From positions 124,001 through 188,000 of the forward strand of contig OZ244956.1 in NCBI GenBank assembly GCA_965222505.1: a DNA stretch of 64,000 bases. Direction: 5' to 3'. Positions within the stretch are counted from its first letter, which is position 1; every line of letters begins with the position of its first letter. A model generated the notes under the pieces. It had not been told where the DNA came from and did no database searches. It saw only the letters and a program-made list of their open reading frames with translations. Shown here piece after piece: positions 43,019 through 52,552 of this stretch. The stretch is from G965222505 sp965222505 (GTDB lineage Bacteria; Bacteroidota; Rhodothermia; Rhodothermales; DATKEJ01). The position numbers and the translations under genes were made by a program.

Positions 43019-44098
43019 CTATTCGAACCAATCCCGTTGTAAACCGGGGATGATACGGACGGCATTCTGATAGTAGATTTTTTTCAAAACCTCATCTGGC
43101 AAGTCCAGGCCATAGAGTTTCCAATGGGCATGGCGCTTGCGGTAATAGTCGAAGTATTCATCGGCGGTCTCGAAGGTCCGAAAGTAGACGTGGTATTCAT
43201 TGGGCCGCCAGGAGTCTTTACCAAACAACACCCGGTCCTGGTATTTGATCAGCCATTTGCGGGCATGCCGGGGCTGCCGTCCCAACTCGGCCAGCACAGC
43301 CCCCACTTCGGTGTACATATTGGGCAGTTCATCCATGAGTTTGCCCAAGCGATCCAGGTCGTTACCCATCCAGCCGAGATGGGCATTGATAAAGACGGTA
43401 TTGGGATGCTTCCTGAACATGTTGTGCTGCTCTGCCATCATGTTTTCCCAGGTGCCGAACTCTTCCGGCGGACGCTTGCGATTGGGATATTGCTTGAGTT
43501 CCAGCCATCGTTCGTTGTATTTGTCATGCGGTTCAAAGAACGGGGAGGGTTCACCGGTGTGAATCAGGACAGGAATGCCGAGTTCGCCACATTTCTCCCA
43601 GATCGGCTCGATCCGAGGGTCATCCGTGTGCACCCGGTTCCCGCTGGCATCGCGTACGAACATGCCCAGGTTCTTGTAGATCTTCAGCCCTTGTGCCCCA
43701 TTTCGGACGTCAGCTTCGAGCTGTGCGGCGGTGCGGACCCCCCAATCCGGCTCGTCAATGCCTTCAAAATTGATGTTGGCAAACACCACAAATCGGTCCG
43801 CGTAGGCCCCTTTCATCAAGCCGACGGTTTCCTTGAGCCGGTCGCCACTCCCCCCGCTCAGGTTGACCATCACCTGCATGTTCATCTTGTCCATCTCCAT
43901 CACCAGCGTATCGACTTTGCCCGAGCTGAGTCGCCATTGGTGGCTATGTACGTCCACAAACGGATAGCGGGCCGAGGTGACCGGGTGCTCCGGCACCACC
44001 AGTGTTGATTTCGGTTCATACTCCTCAAAACCCATATCTTGTGCATTACCCCAAGCCGGCATACACACTACAACAATCAAGCTCAACACACGCGTCAT
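43019..44098 (-). CDS. Periplasmic amidohydrolase (Amidohydro_2 family)
   Basis: 359 residues; signal peptide MTRVLSLIVVVCMPAWGNAQ. The TIM-barrel metal site is complete: HxH at His51/His53 (VDVHSHQW), His180 (VLIHTGEP), His240 (INAHLGWM) and Asp295 (LFGKDSW). This family includes decarboxylases such as ACMSD and various hydrolases; the export signal argues against a cytoplasmic kynurenine-pathway step even though tryptophan dioxygenase is divergently transcribed 110 bp away. Substrate unknown. Confidence 0.85.
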   Translation of the reverse strand: MTRVLSLIVVVCMPAWGNAQDMGFEEYEPKSTLVVPEHPVTSARYPFVDVHSHQWRLSSGKVDTLVMEMDKMNMQVMVNLSGGSGDRLKETVGLMKGAYADRFVVFANINFEGIDEPDWGVRTAAQLEADVRNGAQGLKIYKNLGMFVRDASGNRVHTDDPRIEPIWEKCGELGIPVLIHTGEPSPFFEPHDKYNERWLELKQYPNRKRPPEEFGTWENMMAEQHNMFRKHPNTVFINAHLGWMGNDLDRLGKLMDELPNMYTEVGAVLAELGRQPRHARKWLIKYQDRVLFGKDSWRPNEYHVYFRTFETADEYFDYYRKRHAHWKLYGLDLPDEVLKKIYYQNAVRIIPGLQRDWFE

Positions 44099-44208
44099 CG
44101 TATTTTCCCGTTAAAGATTCAAGAAGGGTATGAAAAAATATACGCATCTGCCTCGTATTTTACCGTACCCGACACGTTCTTTTCCCAGCCTATCGACCAA
44201 TCCATACC

Positions 44209-45309
44209 ATGGCCCGTTCGTCAACGCCCTTGTATTATGGCAGCTACCTGCAACTGGATAAACTCCTGAATGCCCAACGCCTGGAAAGCCTAAACAATGG
44301 CCTCCCGGCCCATGACGAGATGCTGTTCATCATCATTCACCAGACGTATGAACTCTGGTTCAAGCAAATCCTCTGGGAATTGGATGCGGTTCTGGCCCTT
44401 TTTAATCAGGATAAGGTACGCGAGGAAGACATCGGCAAAGCCACCACCCACTTGAACCGCGTCGTCGAAATTCAGCGGGTCCTGATCAGCCAGGTCAATA
44501 TTCTTGAAACGATGACGCCGCTGGACTTCCTGGAGTTTCGGGATGCATTGGTGCCTGCCTCTGGATTTCAGAGTGTGCAATTCCGGCTGGTGGAGAACAA
44601 ATTGGGCATCAACCCGAAAACCCGCATCAAAATCAACCAGACCTCCTATGCGTCCCGTCTGGCCGAATCGGACCAGGCCATGCTCCAGGCATCGGAAGAA
44701 CAACCTTCCCTGTTTGAATTGGTTGAGCGCTGGTTAAAACGCACGCCATTCTTGCAATTTGGAACGTATGATTTTTGGTCGGCCTATCAGGGCGCTGTGG
44801 ATACCATGCTGGAAAGTGAACACCGCATGATCGCCAGCAATCCTAATTTGTCCGATAAAGAACGTGCGGCTCAGCTTCGCATGCACCAGCGTACACGAAC
44901 CAGTTTTGATGCACTATTTGACCGAGCGAAGTACGACAAGTTAGTCGATTCAGGCGAACGCCGTTTGGGCCATGAGGCCCTGCAAGCGGCTTTGCTTATC
45001 AACCTTTACCGGGACAAGCCCATTTTGCACCTCCCCTTCCGGTTTCTGGGCAAACTGATGGATATAGACGAAAACTTTACCACCTGGCGGTACCGGCATG
45101 CACTCATGGCCCTCCGCATGATTGGTACCAAGATTGGTACCGGAGGATCATCCGGGCATGCGTATTTACGCGAAGCAGCCGACCGGCACAAGGTGTTCAA
45201 CGATTTACTCAACCTGTCCACCTTCTTCATTCCCCGTTCGGCCCTTCCAGCATTGCCCGAGGAAGTAACCCGTGCGATGGACTTTAGCTACAACCGCAAC
45301 CGTGGGTAA
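44209..45309 (+). CDS. kynA: Tryptophan 2,3-dioxygenase
   Basis: 366 residues, the long form shared with animals rather than the about 280-residue form of many proteobacteria. Distal His44 is in HQTYELWF, substrate-binding Arg111 in LEFRDALVPASGFQS, proximal heme ligand His297 in TTWRYRHALMALRMIG, and the substrate loop GTGGSSG is at 310-316. It opens the indole ring of L-tryptophan to N-formylkynurenine, first step of the kynurenine route, in the cytoplasm. No other kynurenine-pathway gene is in the window. A SufE-like gene follows after 21 bp on the same strand. Confidence 0.96.
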   Translation: MARSSTPLYYGSYLQLDKLLNAQRLESLNNGLPAHDEMLFIIIHQTYELWFKQILWELDAVLALFNQDKVREEDIGKATTHLNRVVEIQRVLISQVNILETMTPLDFLEFRDALVPASGFQSVQFRLVENKLGINPKTRIKINQTSYASRLAESDQAMLQASEEQPSLFELVERWLKRTPFLQFGTYDFWSAYQGAVDTMLESEHRMIASNPNLSDKERAAQLRMHQRTRTSFDALFDRAKYDKLVDSGERRLGHEALQAALLINLYRDKPILHLPFRFLGKLMDIDENFTTWRYRHALMALRMIGTKIGTGGSSGHAYLREAADRHKVFNDLLNLSTFFIPRSALPALPEEVTRAMDFSYNRNRG

Positions 45310-45330
45310 GGATAAAACCGCTACGTTTTC

Positions 45331-45756
45331 ATGCATCAACTGGATGAAATTATCGAAGCATTCCAGTTCGTCGAACCCGAGATGCGCTTGGAACTCCTCC
45401 TGGACTATGCAGACCAGCTCCCCCCTTTGGGCTCGGCCTACAAACCCTTACGAGACAAAGGGTTGCACATGATTCATGAATGCCAATCCCCGGTCTTCCT
45501 GAAGGTTGAAGTTATCAATGGCTGTGTGCGGCTCTTCGCGGATGTGCCTCGTGAAGCCCCCACCGCGCGGGGTTTTGTGTCCATCATGCTCAAGTCGTTC
45601 GACGGCACCGCCCCCAATGTCGTTGCGGCCGCCCCACGGGACATCCTCAACCAACTTGGCCTCTCCAACCTTATTGGCATACAACGCACACGGGGCTTGA
45701 ATGCCATCTACTTCCACATCAAAAACGAGGTCAAACGCCAGATATCTAACCGATAG
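45331..45756 (+). CDS. sufE: SufE-family Fe-S cluster assembly protein
   Basis: 141 residues, full length. IIEAFQFVEPEMRLELLLDYADQLPPL is the usual SufE N-terminal helix; Cys in MIHECQSPVFLKVEV occupies the sulfur-accepting position (family C-x-S-x-[VF]); APRDILNQLGLSNLIGIQRTRGLNAIYFHIKNEV is the conserved C-terminal block. SufE takes persulfide from a cysteine desulfurase and activates it. No sufS/B/C/D lies nearby. It is convergent with the coxE gene, with only 7 bp between stops. Confidence 0.9.
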   Translation: MHQLDEIIEAFQFVEPEMRLELLLDYADQLPPLGSAYKPLRDKGLHMIHECQSPVFLKVEVINGCVRLFADVPREAPTARGFVSIMLKSFDGTAPNVVAAAPRDILNQLGLSNLIGIQRTRGLNAIYFHIKNEVKRQISNR

Positions 45757-45763
45757 GAGTTGA

Positions 45764-46912
45764 TCAAGCAATCCTCCCCAGAACTTTGCCGATTTGTTCG
45801 AGGGCGTCCAGGTTATGTACAGGAAGAAAATCGTCGATGTAGGGCATGGCGGCTTGCATGCCGCGGGTGAGGGGTTCGTATTCAGCGTAACGGAGCAGGG
45901 GGTTGAGCCAGATGAGCCGGCGGCAGCTACGGGAAAGGCGATCCATTTCGTCTGCGAGGCCCACTACATCTCCCCTGTCACATCCATCGCTTACAATCAG
46001 TACCACGCCTCCGCTTCTCAGTACACGGCGTAACCAGTTGAAGTTGAAGTCCTTCAGTGCTTCTCCAATCCGCGTTCCACCGGCCCAGTCGTTGACATGG
46101 TCGGATACGGCGGTGATGGCCTCGTCCACATCCCGGTGTTTGAGATACCGGGTGATTCGCGTCAGACGTGTGCCGAAGACAAAACTTTCTACCCGGTCCA
46201 TGCCGCCGGTTATGGCATGCATAAATTGCAGGAGCATCCGCGCATACGGCTCCATGGACCCGCTGATGTCGCATAGTAAAACAATCGGGCGCGGTTTTTC
46301 CTTCGGCCCCAACTTTTTGAGGTGCATGACCTCCCCATAGTGTTTCCGGGCCTGACGCATGGTTTTCCGAACATCCAGCAGCCGTCCTTTGGAGCGGGGT
46401 ATGCGCCGCCGGACCTTCCGGGGTTCAACCGGCCATTGGAGCGTTCGCATAAATGCCTGGGCATCCTGTACCTCTTCTGCCGTGAATGCTGCAAAGTCCT
46501 TCTTTCGGAGGACCTCACTCGGACTGTAGGTGGCCAGAAGTTCGACTTCAGCAAAGGTCTCCTTCTTCTTTGGTTGCCTGGGGGGTGATGGCTTTGGCTT
46601 CTTGAGCGCTTCCTCCACGCGGGGCTTGGGACCTTTGGTGGGTACCTTGGAGGTGGGCAATAACATCTGCATCACATCCGGCATGGGTTCCTGTACCGCC
46701 CAGTACAGATTAAAGGCTTCCTCGAACAGTTCGATCTGGATCCGCTTTTGAACGAAGACACAGAATAGGGCCTGCTTCAGATCATCGCGCCGACCTACCC
46801 CCACCACCTCAACAGCTTTCAAAGCATCCATAATCTGCCGTGAGCCGACCTGCATCCCGGCCCTACGCAACACCCTGCCGAATTCAATGATATGGTCTGA
46901 TAAGGAGGGCAT
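45764..46912 (-). CDS. coxE: CoxE-like VWA-domain protein
   Basis: 382 residues. The VWA domain begins RPIVLLCDISGSMEPYARMLLQFMHA, with the MIDAS DxSxS motif. The N-terminal part (MPSLSDHIIEFGRVLRRAGMQVGSRQIMDAL) and RKVRRRIPRSKGRLLDVRKTMRQARKHYGEV are CoxE family blocks. Together with the MoxR-type AAA protein CoxD it assists insertion or maturation of the Mo-Cu or Mo site of CO-dehydrogenase-family enzymes. It is last of six minus-strand genes; 94 bp separate it from the upstream AAA gene. Confidence 0.9.
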   Translation of the reverse strand: MPSLSDHIIEFGRVLRRAGMQVGSRQIMDALKAVEVVGVGRRDDLKQALFCVFVQKRIQIELFEEAFNLYWAVQEPMPDVMQMLLPTSKVPTKGPKPRVEEALKKPKPSPPRQPKKKETFAEVELLATYSPSEVLRKKDFAAFTAEEVQDAQAFMRTLQWPVEPRKVRRRIPRSKGRLLDVRKTMRQARKHYGEVMHLKKLGPKEKPRPIVLLCDISGSMEPYARMLLQFMHAITGGMDRVESFVFGTRLTRITRYLKHRDVDEAITAVSDHVNDWAGGTRIGEALKDFNFNWLRRVLRSGGVVLIVSDGCDRGDVVGLADEMDRLSRSCRRLIWLNPLLRYAEYEPLTRGMQAAMPYIDDFLPVHNLDALEQIGKVLGRIA

Positions 46913-46989
46913 GGGGTGATTTCAACGTGAAATAGTCCAGCCTCGACCGGACCCTACGGGTGGGATTGGTTATAACGTTTGCGCCCGAT

Positions 46990-47003
46990 TTCGCACGTCG
47001 CAC
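46990..47003. repeat. Two-unit heptamer repeat, reverse orientation
   Basis: On the minus strand this reads GTGCGACGTGCGAA, identical to 57321-57334, and lies 3 bp after the stop of the AAA gene. It belongs to the same heptamer class as 17347-17367. Confidence 0.5.
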
Positions 47004-47006
47004 GAA

Positions 47007-47909
47007 CTAAAATGCGCCGCTGCGAATTTGCTCTACGATACGCTGGCTGACTTCGCCGCGCACCTTGGACATGTCATCCTTGTATTTGAGCAAGGTGCCC
47101 AGGGTATGGTTGACCATCTCCGGCTCCAGGTCCACAGCCGATAGGGCCATGAGGGCACGGGACCAATCCAGGGTTTCGGCAACTCCGGGCAGTTTATACA
47201 AGTCTACATCGCGCAAGGACTGGACGTACGCTACGACTTGCCGGGCCAGGCTTTCCGGGACTTCGGGTACTTTACGCCGGACGATTTCGAATTCCTTCTC
47301 ACGGGTGGGATAGTCAATCCAATAGTAGAGGCAGCGCCGTTTGAGGGCATCGTGGATTTCGCGGGTCCGGTTTGAAGTGATGATGACAACCGGTGGGGTC
47401 TGGGCCTTAATCGTCCCCAATTCCGGCACCGTTACCTGAAAATCAGAAAGCAGTTCGAGCAGAAAGGCTTCAAATTCCTCATCGGCCCGGTCCAGTTCGT
47501 CAATCAATAGCACGGGCGCTTTGTCATTCGTGGCTTCGATGGCCTGGAGCAAAGGGCGGCGAATGAGGTAAGCAGGGCCAAAGATCTCGTCCAGAATGGC
47601 ATCTTCTCGCTGCTCACCCTGCGCTTCAAACAGCCGGATCTGAAGCATCTGACGGGCATAATTCCATTCGTACACTGCGGTGTTTACATCCAGCCCCTCA
47701 TAACACTGAAGCCGAATGAGCCGGGTACCCAGAATGGAAGCCAGGACTTTGGCCACTTCAGTTTTGCCCACCCCGGCATCCCCTTCGAGAAACACCGGCC
47801 GATGGAGTTTAAGGGCCAGAAATAACGTGGTGGCAAGGCCCCGTTCAGCGACATATGCACCGCCCTCAAGAGCTTGTCCTACCGCTTCTACCGAATCCAG
47901 TTGGGCCAT
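47007..47909 (-). CDS. coxD: MoxR-type AAA+ ATPase (CoxD)
   Basis: 300 residues. Walker A GDAGVGKT is at 43-50, Walker B VLLIDELDRADEEFEAFLLELL, and the sensor/arginine region TSNRTREIHDALKRRCLYYWIDYP is present. MoxR ATPases act with VWA proteins as metal-centre assembly chaperones; CoxD of the CO dehydrogenase cluster is required for the sulfurated Cu-Mo site. Start lies 10 bp after the CoxM stop, so co-transcription is clear. Confidence 0.93.
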   Translation of the reverse strand: MAQLDSVEAVGQALEGGAYVAERGLATTLFLALKLHRPVFLEGDAGVGKTEVAKVLASILGTRLIRLQCYEGLDVNTAVYEWNYARQMLQIRLFEAQGEQREDAILDEIFGPAYLIRRPLLQAIEATNDKAPVLLIDELDRADEEFEAFLLELLSDFQVTVPELGTIKAQTPPVVIITSNRTREIHDALKRRCLYYWIDYPTREKEFEIVRRKVPEVPESLARQVVAYVQSLRDVDLYKLPGVAETLDWSRALMALSAVDLEPEMVNHTLGTLLKYKDDMSKVRGEVSQRIVEQIRSGAF

Positions 47910-47919
47910 AGGTGAAGGG

Positions 47920-48783
47920 TTACCCGGCCCGCTCTACAGCTTTTGCAATCGCCGCTCTGGCCATAACTTCGCACAAGTGTGCCCGATAGGATGCACTCCC
48001 GCTCAGGTCATCCAGGAGATTGGCCGGATCCACCATGCCCTTGACCGCAGCGGCAATGGCGGCTGCGTCCAGCGTTTTGCCTACCAATTGCTGCTCAACC
48101 CCGGTTGCCCGAAACGCCACGGGAGCTGCACCGGTTACGGCAATACGGGCAGCCTGACAGTGCCCACCGTACATACTCACCAGTGCGGCTACGCCAACGA
48201 CAGCATAACGGGATGCCGTATTTTCGAATTTGACATATGCCGCACCTTCATTCGGCCCCAGCATAGGGATGGTGATGCGGGTCAGGAGTTCGCCTTCGCC
48301 GACGGCGGTTTCGAACATCTCCTGAAAGAAGGTATCACTCCCCACGGTCCGCCGCCCACTCGGGCCTGCAATTTCGATCTCGGCATTGAGGATCAAAATA
48401 GCAGCGGGATAATCCGCAGCGGGGTCCGCGTGAGCCAGACTTCCACCGATGGTCCCCCGGTTTCGGACCATGGGATCGCCAATTTTTCCGGCTAATTCAG
48501 CCAGCACCCCACATTTCTCACGGAGCAGTGCCGAATGCTCTACCATCCGATGCGTTGTGAGGGCGCCGATATGGATTTTACCGCCCGACTCAGAGATACC
48601 GGACAACTCGGAAAGCCCAGAGATGTCAATCAGGGTATTGGGGGCTGCCAGCCGGAGTTTCATAGTCGGGACCAGGCTGTGTCCTCCAGCAAGGAGTTTG
48701 GCTTCCGACCCGTGCTGGGCCAGCAGGGAAAGCGCCTCATCTACAGAATTTGCGCGCGCATATTCAAAAGCGTAAGTAGACAT
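47920..48783 (-). CDS. coxM: CoxM-like FAD-binding subunit
   Basis: 287 residues. FAD-binding motifs of the xanthine-oxidase family are intact: KLLAGGHSLVPTMKLRLAAP (AGGHS) and NRGTIGGSLAHADPAADYPA (TIGGS). The C-terminal CO_deh_flav_C domain contains YVKFENTASRYAVVGVAALVSMYGG. It passes electrons from the molybdenum subunit via FeS to the acceptor. It lies 67 bp after coxL, in the S-L-M order typical of form II clusters. Confidence 0.93.
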   Translation of the reverse strand: MSTYAFEYARANSVDEALSLLAQHGSEAKLLAGGHSLVPTMKLRLAAPNTLIDISGLSELSGISESGGKIHIGALTTHRMVEHSALLREKCGVLAELAGKIGDPMVRNRGTIGGSLAHADPAADYPAAILILNAEIEIAGPSGRRTVGSDTFFQEMFETAVGEGELLTRITIPMLGPNEGAAYVKFENTASRYAVVGVAALVSMYGGHCQAARIAVTGAAPVAFRATGVEQQLVGKTLDAAAIAAAVKGMVDPANLLDDLSGSASYRAHLCEVMARAAIAKAVERAG

Positions 48784-48850
48784 GAGATTAATCGTGATTT
48801 AGTATGGGTGATTTTTGATTGGCCTACATAGACGGCGGGTCGCCGGATTA

Positions 48851-51199
48851 TCAATCTCCGCCTGAATGAATGGCGTGCCAAACCCGTTCCGGTGTAAGGG
48901 GCATTTTGATGTCTCGTATGCCCAGGTGTGCAACGGCATCTATCACAGCATTAACGGCACAGGCTGTGGCCGCAATGGCACCGGCTTCACCAGCACCTTT
49001 GACCCCGAGTGGGTTGTGCGGGCAAGGCGTGACGGTACGGTCAACCTCGAACATGGGGAAGTTGTCGGCACGCGGCATCGTGTAATCCATATAAGAGCCG
49101 GTAATCAACTGACCGCCGTCACCAAAGACCGTCCCTTCCAAGAAGGCCTGGCCGACCCCCTGTGCAATCCCACCGTGGATTTGCCCGTCAACAATCATGG
49201 GATTGATGACATTTCCGACATCATCAACCGCAACATACCGCAAGATCTTAACCTCGCCAGTCTCAGGATTCACTTCAACCACACTGATATGGGTGCCGAA
49301 GGGATAGGTAAAGTTGGCTGGATCATAGAAGGCATTTTCTTCCAGGCCGGGCTCGATCCCCTCAGGATAATCATGCGGGACGTATGCCGTCAGGGCCACA
49401 TCTCCAAAACCAACCGACCGGTCCGTGCCCTTTACTGTAAACTTGCCATCGGCGAAGTCGAGGTCTTCTTCGGCAACTTCGAGCTTGTGGGCAGCAAACT
49501 TCCTGGCTTTGTTTTTGATTTTTTCCAATGCCTTAAAGATGGCACTGCCACCCACGGCCAGGCTTCGGGATCCGTAGGTACCCATCCCGAATGGAATTTT
49601 TCCCGTGTCTCCATGAACGATTTCTACGTCTTCAAGGGCCACCCCCAGATGATGGGACACCAACTGTGCAAACGTTGTTTCATGGCCTTGGCCGTGCGAG
49701 TGTGAGCCGGTAAAGACTTCCACCTTCCCGGTCGGATGCACCCGGATCATACCGCTCTCGTAGAGGCCGGCACGCGCCCCCAAAGCACCGACCACCCGTG
49801 AGGGAGCAATGCCGCAGGCTTCGATGTAACTGGAAAACCCAACCCCGATGAGGCGGCCTTCTGCACGGGCTTTCTCTTGTTCTTCCCGAACGTCCAGGTA
49901 GCCGATCATTTCGAGGGCCTTGTCCAATGCCCCTTCGTAATTGCCACTGTCATATTGCAGGGCCACGGGGGTTTGATAAGGAAACTCGTCCGGCTGGATG
50001 AAATTCTTCCGGCGCAATTCTGCTGGATCAACCCCTAACTCCCTGGCTGCCAACGACAACGTACGCTCAATCAGGTATGTGGCTTCAGGTCGCCCGGCCC
50101 CCCGATAGGCATCAACCGGCGTGGTGTGGGTGAAGACCCCTTTCACGTTCACGTAGATGGCCGGGGACTTGTATTGTCCGGCGAGCAGGGTCCCATAGAG
50201 GTACGTCGGGACGGCGCCGGCAAACGTGGACAGATAAGCCCCCAGATTGGCCAGGGTGGAGACCCGCATTCCGGTCATCATGTGGTTGGCATCAAAGGCC
50301 ATCTCGACTTTGGAGATATGATCCCGTCCATGCGCATCCGTAAGAAAACTCTCGCTACGTTCGGCGGTCCACTTCACTGGGCGATCTACCTTTTTGGTCG
50401 CCCAGGTCATGATGACTTCTTCCGGGTAATGGAAAATCTTTGAGCCAAACCCCCCTCCTACATCAGGAGAAATAACACGCACTTTATGTTCCGGCAGGCC
50501 AGTGACGAAGGCACAGAGCAGTAACCGAATCAGGTGCGGATTTTGCGAGGAAGTGTAGAGGGTGTATTCATCCCGCGAGCTGTCGTAATCGCCAATGGCA
50601 CACCGGGGCTCGATGGCGTTGGCAACCAATCGTTGATTGATGAATTCGAACGTCGTCACGTGATGTGCGGCGGCGATAGCGGCATCGGTGGCATCCTGAT
50701 CGCCCAATTCCCAATCAAAGCAGATGTTGCCGGGGGCATCTTCATGGACCAGGGGTGCACCATCGGCGACGGCCTCTGCGGCATCGCTAACGGCGTCGAG
50801 CATGTCGTAGTCGACCATGATTTGCTCGGCGGCATCCTTGGCGGTGTATTTGTCTTCTGCAATAACGAGGGCCACTCCATCGCCTACGTGGTGCACCTTG
50901 TCGACGGCAAGGGCATAGTGGGGGGGTTCTTTCATGTCCTCCCCGATTTGCCAGCCCGTAGGAATGGAATTGATGCCCTCATCGACCATGTCCTGGCCGG
51001 TAAAGACGGCGATGACGCCATCCATGGCCTCGGCGGCGCTGGCGTCTATGCTATTGATACGGGCATGCGCAAGGTCGCTGCGCAAGATGTAGGCGTATGC
51101 CATATTCGGCAGTACGATATCATCGGTGTAACGGCCGCGCCCGGTGAGAAACCGCCGGTCTTCGACGCGTTTGACGGATTTGCCAATCTGATCAGCCAT
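48851..51199 (-). CDS. coxL: Form II CoxL-type molybdenum-binding large subunit
   Basis: 782 residues. The diagnostic loop is AYRGAGR at 364-370, characteristic of form II (putative) enzymes; form I CO dehydrogenases have AYxCSFR with the Cu-binding Cys, which is absent. Mo-pterin contacts QNPHLIRLLL and DVGGGFGSK and the active-site Glu in GVKGAGEAGAIAATACAV are present. The enzyme is a molybdopterin-cytosine-dinucleotide hydroxylase; CO oxidation by form II enzymes is debated, and other substrates (aldehydes, purines or nicotinate-like) are possible. It forms the catalytic subunit with CoxS and CoxM. Confidence 0.94.
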   Translation of the reverse strand: MADQIGKSVKRVEDRRFLTGRGRYTDDIVLPNMAYAYILRSDLAHARINSIDASAAEAMDGVIAVFTGQDMVDEGINSIPTGWQIGEDMKEPPHYALAVDKVHHVGDGVALVIAEDKYTAKDAAEQIMVDYDMLDAVSDAAEAVADGAPLVHEDAPGNICFDWELGDQDATDAAIAAAHHVTTFEFINQRLVANAIEPRCAIGDYDSSRDEYTLYTSSQNPHLIRLLLCAFVTGLPEHKVRVISPDVGGGFGSKIFHYPEEVIMTWATKKVDRPVKWTAERSESFLTDAHGRDHISKVEMAFDANHMMTGMRVSTLANLGAYLSTFAGAVPTYLYGTLLAGQYKSPAIYVNVKGVFTHTTPVDAYRGAGRPEATYLIERTLSLAARELGVDPAELRRKNFIQPDEFPYQTPVALQYDSGNYEGALDKALEMIGYLDVREEQEKARAEGRLIGVGFSSYIEACGIAPSRVVGALGARAGLYESGMIRVHPTGKVEVFTGSHSHGQGHETTFAQLVSHHLGVALEDVEIVHGDTGKIPFGMGTYGSRSLAVGGSAIFKALEKIKNKARKFAAHKLEVAEEDLDFADGKFTVKGTDRSVGFGDVALTAYVPHDYPEGIEPGLEENAFYDPANFTYPFGTHISVVEVNPETGEVKILRYVAVDDVGNVINPMIVDGQIHGGIAQGVGQAFLEGTVFGDGGQLITGSYMDYTMPRADNFPMFEVDRTVTPCPHNPLGVKGAGEAGAIAATACAVNAVIDAVAHLGIRDIKMPLTPERVWHAIHSGGD

Positions 51200-51257
51200 A
51201 TGAATTGAGGCTATCGGTTTGAAGGTTTAGGATTCCATTGGAACATCCACCGGTACT

Positions 51258-51734
51258 TTAGGCCGGTTGGGCAGCGTTTTCGGCGGCCCATTGAATGGCT
51301 TTGACGATGTTATGGTAGCCGGTGCATCGGCAATAATTGCCTTCCAGGGCTTCGCGGATTTCTGCTTCGCTCGGCTTCGGATTGTGCTGCAACAGATCGG
51401 TGGCGGCCATGATCATGCCTGGGGTGCAGAATCCACATTGGAGGCCGTGCTCCTGCCGGAAGCCTTCCTGTAGTGGATGCAAGGTCCCATTTGAGGCTAT
51501 GCCTTCGATGGTGGTTACAGACTGTCCATTGGCCTGAACGGCAAAGATGGTACAGGCTTTAACGGCCTCGCCGTTGAGCAGGACCGTACACGCGCCACAC
51601 TGGGTGGTATCACACCCAACGTGGGTGCCGGTCAAACCCAGGTGTTCGCGGAGAAAATCGGTCAGGAGGACGCGTGGTTCAACGGAGGCCGAATGCGCCT
51701 TACCGTTGACGGTGACGTGAATGGTGTGGGCCAT
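51258..51734 (-). CDS. coxS: CoxS-like 2Fe-2S subunit
   Basis: 158 residues, with both cluster motifs: the plant-ferredoxin type GCDTTQCGACTVLLNGEAVKAC (Cys x4) and the second, CGFCTPGMIMAATDLL through GNYCRCTGY (Cys x4). All eight ligands are present. It relays electrons between the Mo site of CoxL and the FAD of CoxM. It starts 76 bp after coxG and ends 58 bp ahead of coxL. Confidence 0.95.
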   Translation of the reverse strand: MAHTIHVTVNGKAHSASVEPRVLLTDFLREHLGLTGTHVGCDTTQCGACTVLLNGEAVKACTIFAVQANGQSVTTIEGIASNGTLHPLQEGFRQEHGLQCGFCTPGMIMAATDLLQHNPKPSEAEIREALEGNYCRCTGYHNIVKAIQWAAENAAQPA

Positions 51735-51810
51735 ACGATTGTATCTATTGTGAAGTGTTTCAGAAAGAACATATCGTGCTGCCGGTCAAGCAATTTACCC
51801 GAAGCACGGC

Positions 51811-52380
51811 TCATGTTTCAGTTGAAGGAGTGGACTTAGCGCGGCCAAATAGCTTTTTCAGGAAGGCCAGTAAGGTAGCAAAGAACCCCTTTTTTGCCGG
51901 TTGAACAGCACGTTTAGTTGGTTCGGGTGCCGGCCCCAGTTCTTCTTCGAGGCGATCACGGAGGCTTTTGAGGCTTTTGTCCACCATCATATTGGCCGCC
52001 GCCTGTACCATACGCTGCCCCACGCGGGCGATCTTCCCCCCTACCTGTGCATCGGCTTGATGCCGCATGGTGGTCTGGTGGTCGCCATCGGGGATCAATT
52101 CGATCAACACATCTCCCTTTACAAAGCCGCCTGGCCCTTTACCATCGATTTTCAGAAGATAGCTGGTCGGGTAGTTTTTGTCGGTGATTTCGAACTGCGT
52201 GGTATACTGGCTTTGAATGGCGCCGACCTTTGCACCAATGACCCCTTTGTATTCATCCTCACCAATTTTGTCAAGGTGCTTGCAGCCCGGAATGGCTGCA
52301 ACGAGCACATCAGGATCGGTAATGAGGCCCCAGAGCGTTTCTGGAGTTCCAGGCAAGACGTTTTCACCTGTGATTTTCAT
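51811..52380 (-). CDS. coxG: CoxG-like SRPBCC-domain protein
   Basis: 189 residues. MKITGENVLPGTPETLWGLITDPDVLVAAIPGCKHLDKIGEDEYKGVI is the beginning of the CO-dehydrogenase subunit G (SRPBCC/START-like) family; a helical C-terminal extension (LRDRLEEELGPAPEPTKRAVQPAKKG) ends in a basic, amphipathic segment (FFATLLAFLKKLFGRAK) that probably associates with the membrane. In carboxydotrophs CoxG anchors the enzyme to the cytoplasmic membrane. It is first of the minus-strand cox unit, divergent from the XdhC-like gene over a 172 bp shared promoter region. Confidence 0.9.
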   Translation of the reverse strand: MKITGENVLPGTPETLWGLITDPDVLVAAIPGCKHLDKIGEDEYKGVIGAKVGAIQSQYTTQFEITDKNYPTSYLLKIDGKGPGGFVKGDVLIELIPDGDHQTTMRHQADAQVGGKIARVGQRMVQAAANMMVDKSLKSLRDRLEEELGPAPEPTKRAVQPAKKGFFATLLAFLKKLFGRAKSTPSTET

Positions 52381-52552
52381 GGGTCAGCTAAACGGCGAAG
52401 GGCCAGTACTTGGGGCGTGGAGTACCCGGATATTAATGGTTCCTTCACTCATTTACAAGAAGTCTTCATATCTTTCGTCTCCTGCATTTTTCCCATTCAG
52501 ACAAATGACCCAAGTTGTGCCAACCCCAACGCTGTAACCACATCACTTTGTC

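Noticed and set aside
43124..44008. 294-codon plus-strand frame opposite the amidohydrolase
   Set aside because: The amidohydrolase keeps all metal ligands; the plus-strand frame shows no domain and would overlap it completely.
43019..44098. Amidohydrolase as the ACMSD step of the kynurenine pathway next to kynA
   Set aside because: The protein carries an export signal peptide, which does not fit a cytoplasmic ACMSD, and no other kynurenine gene is nearby.
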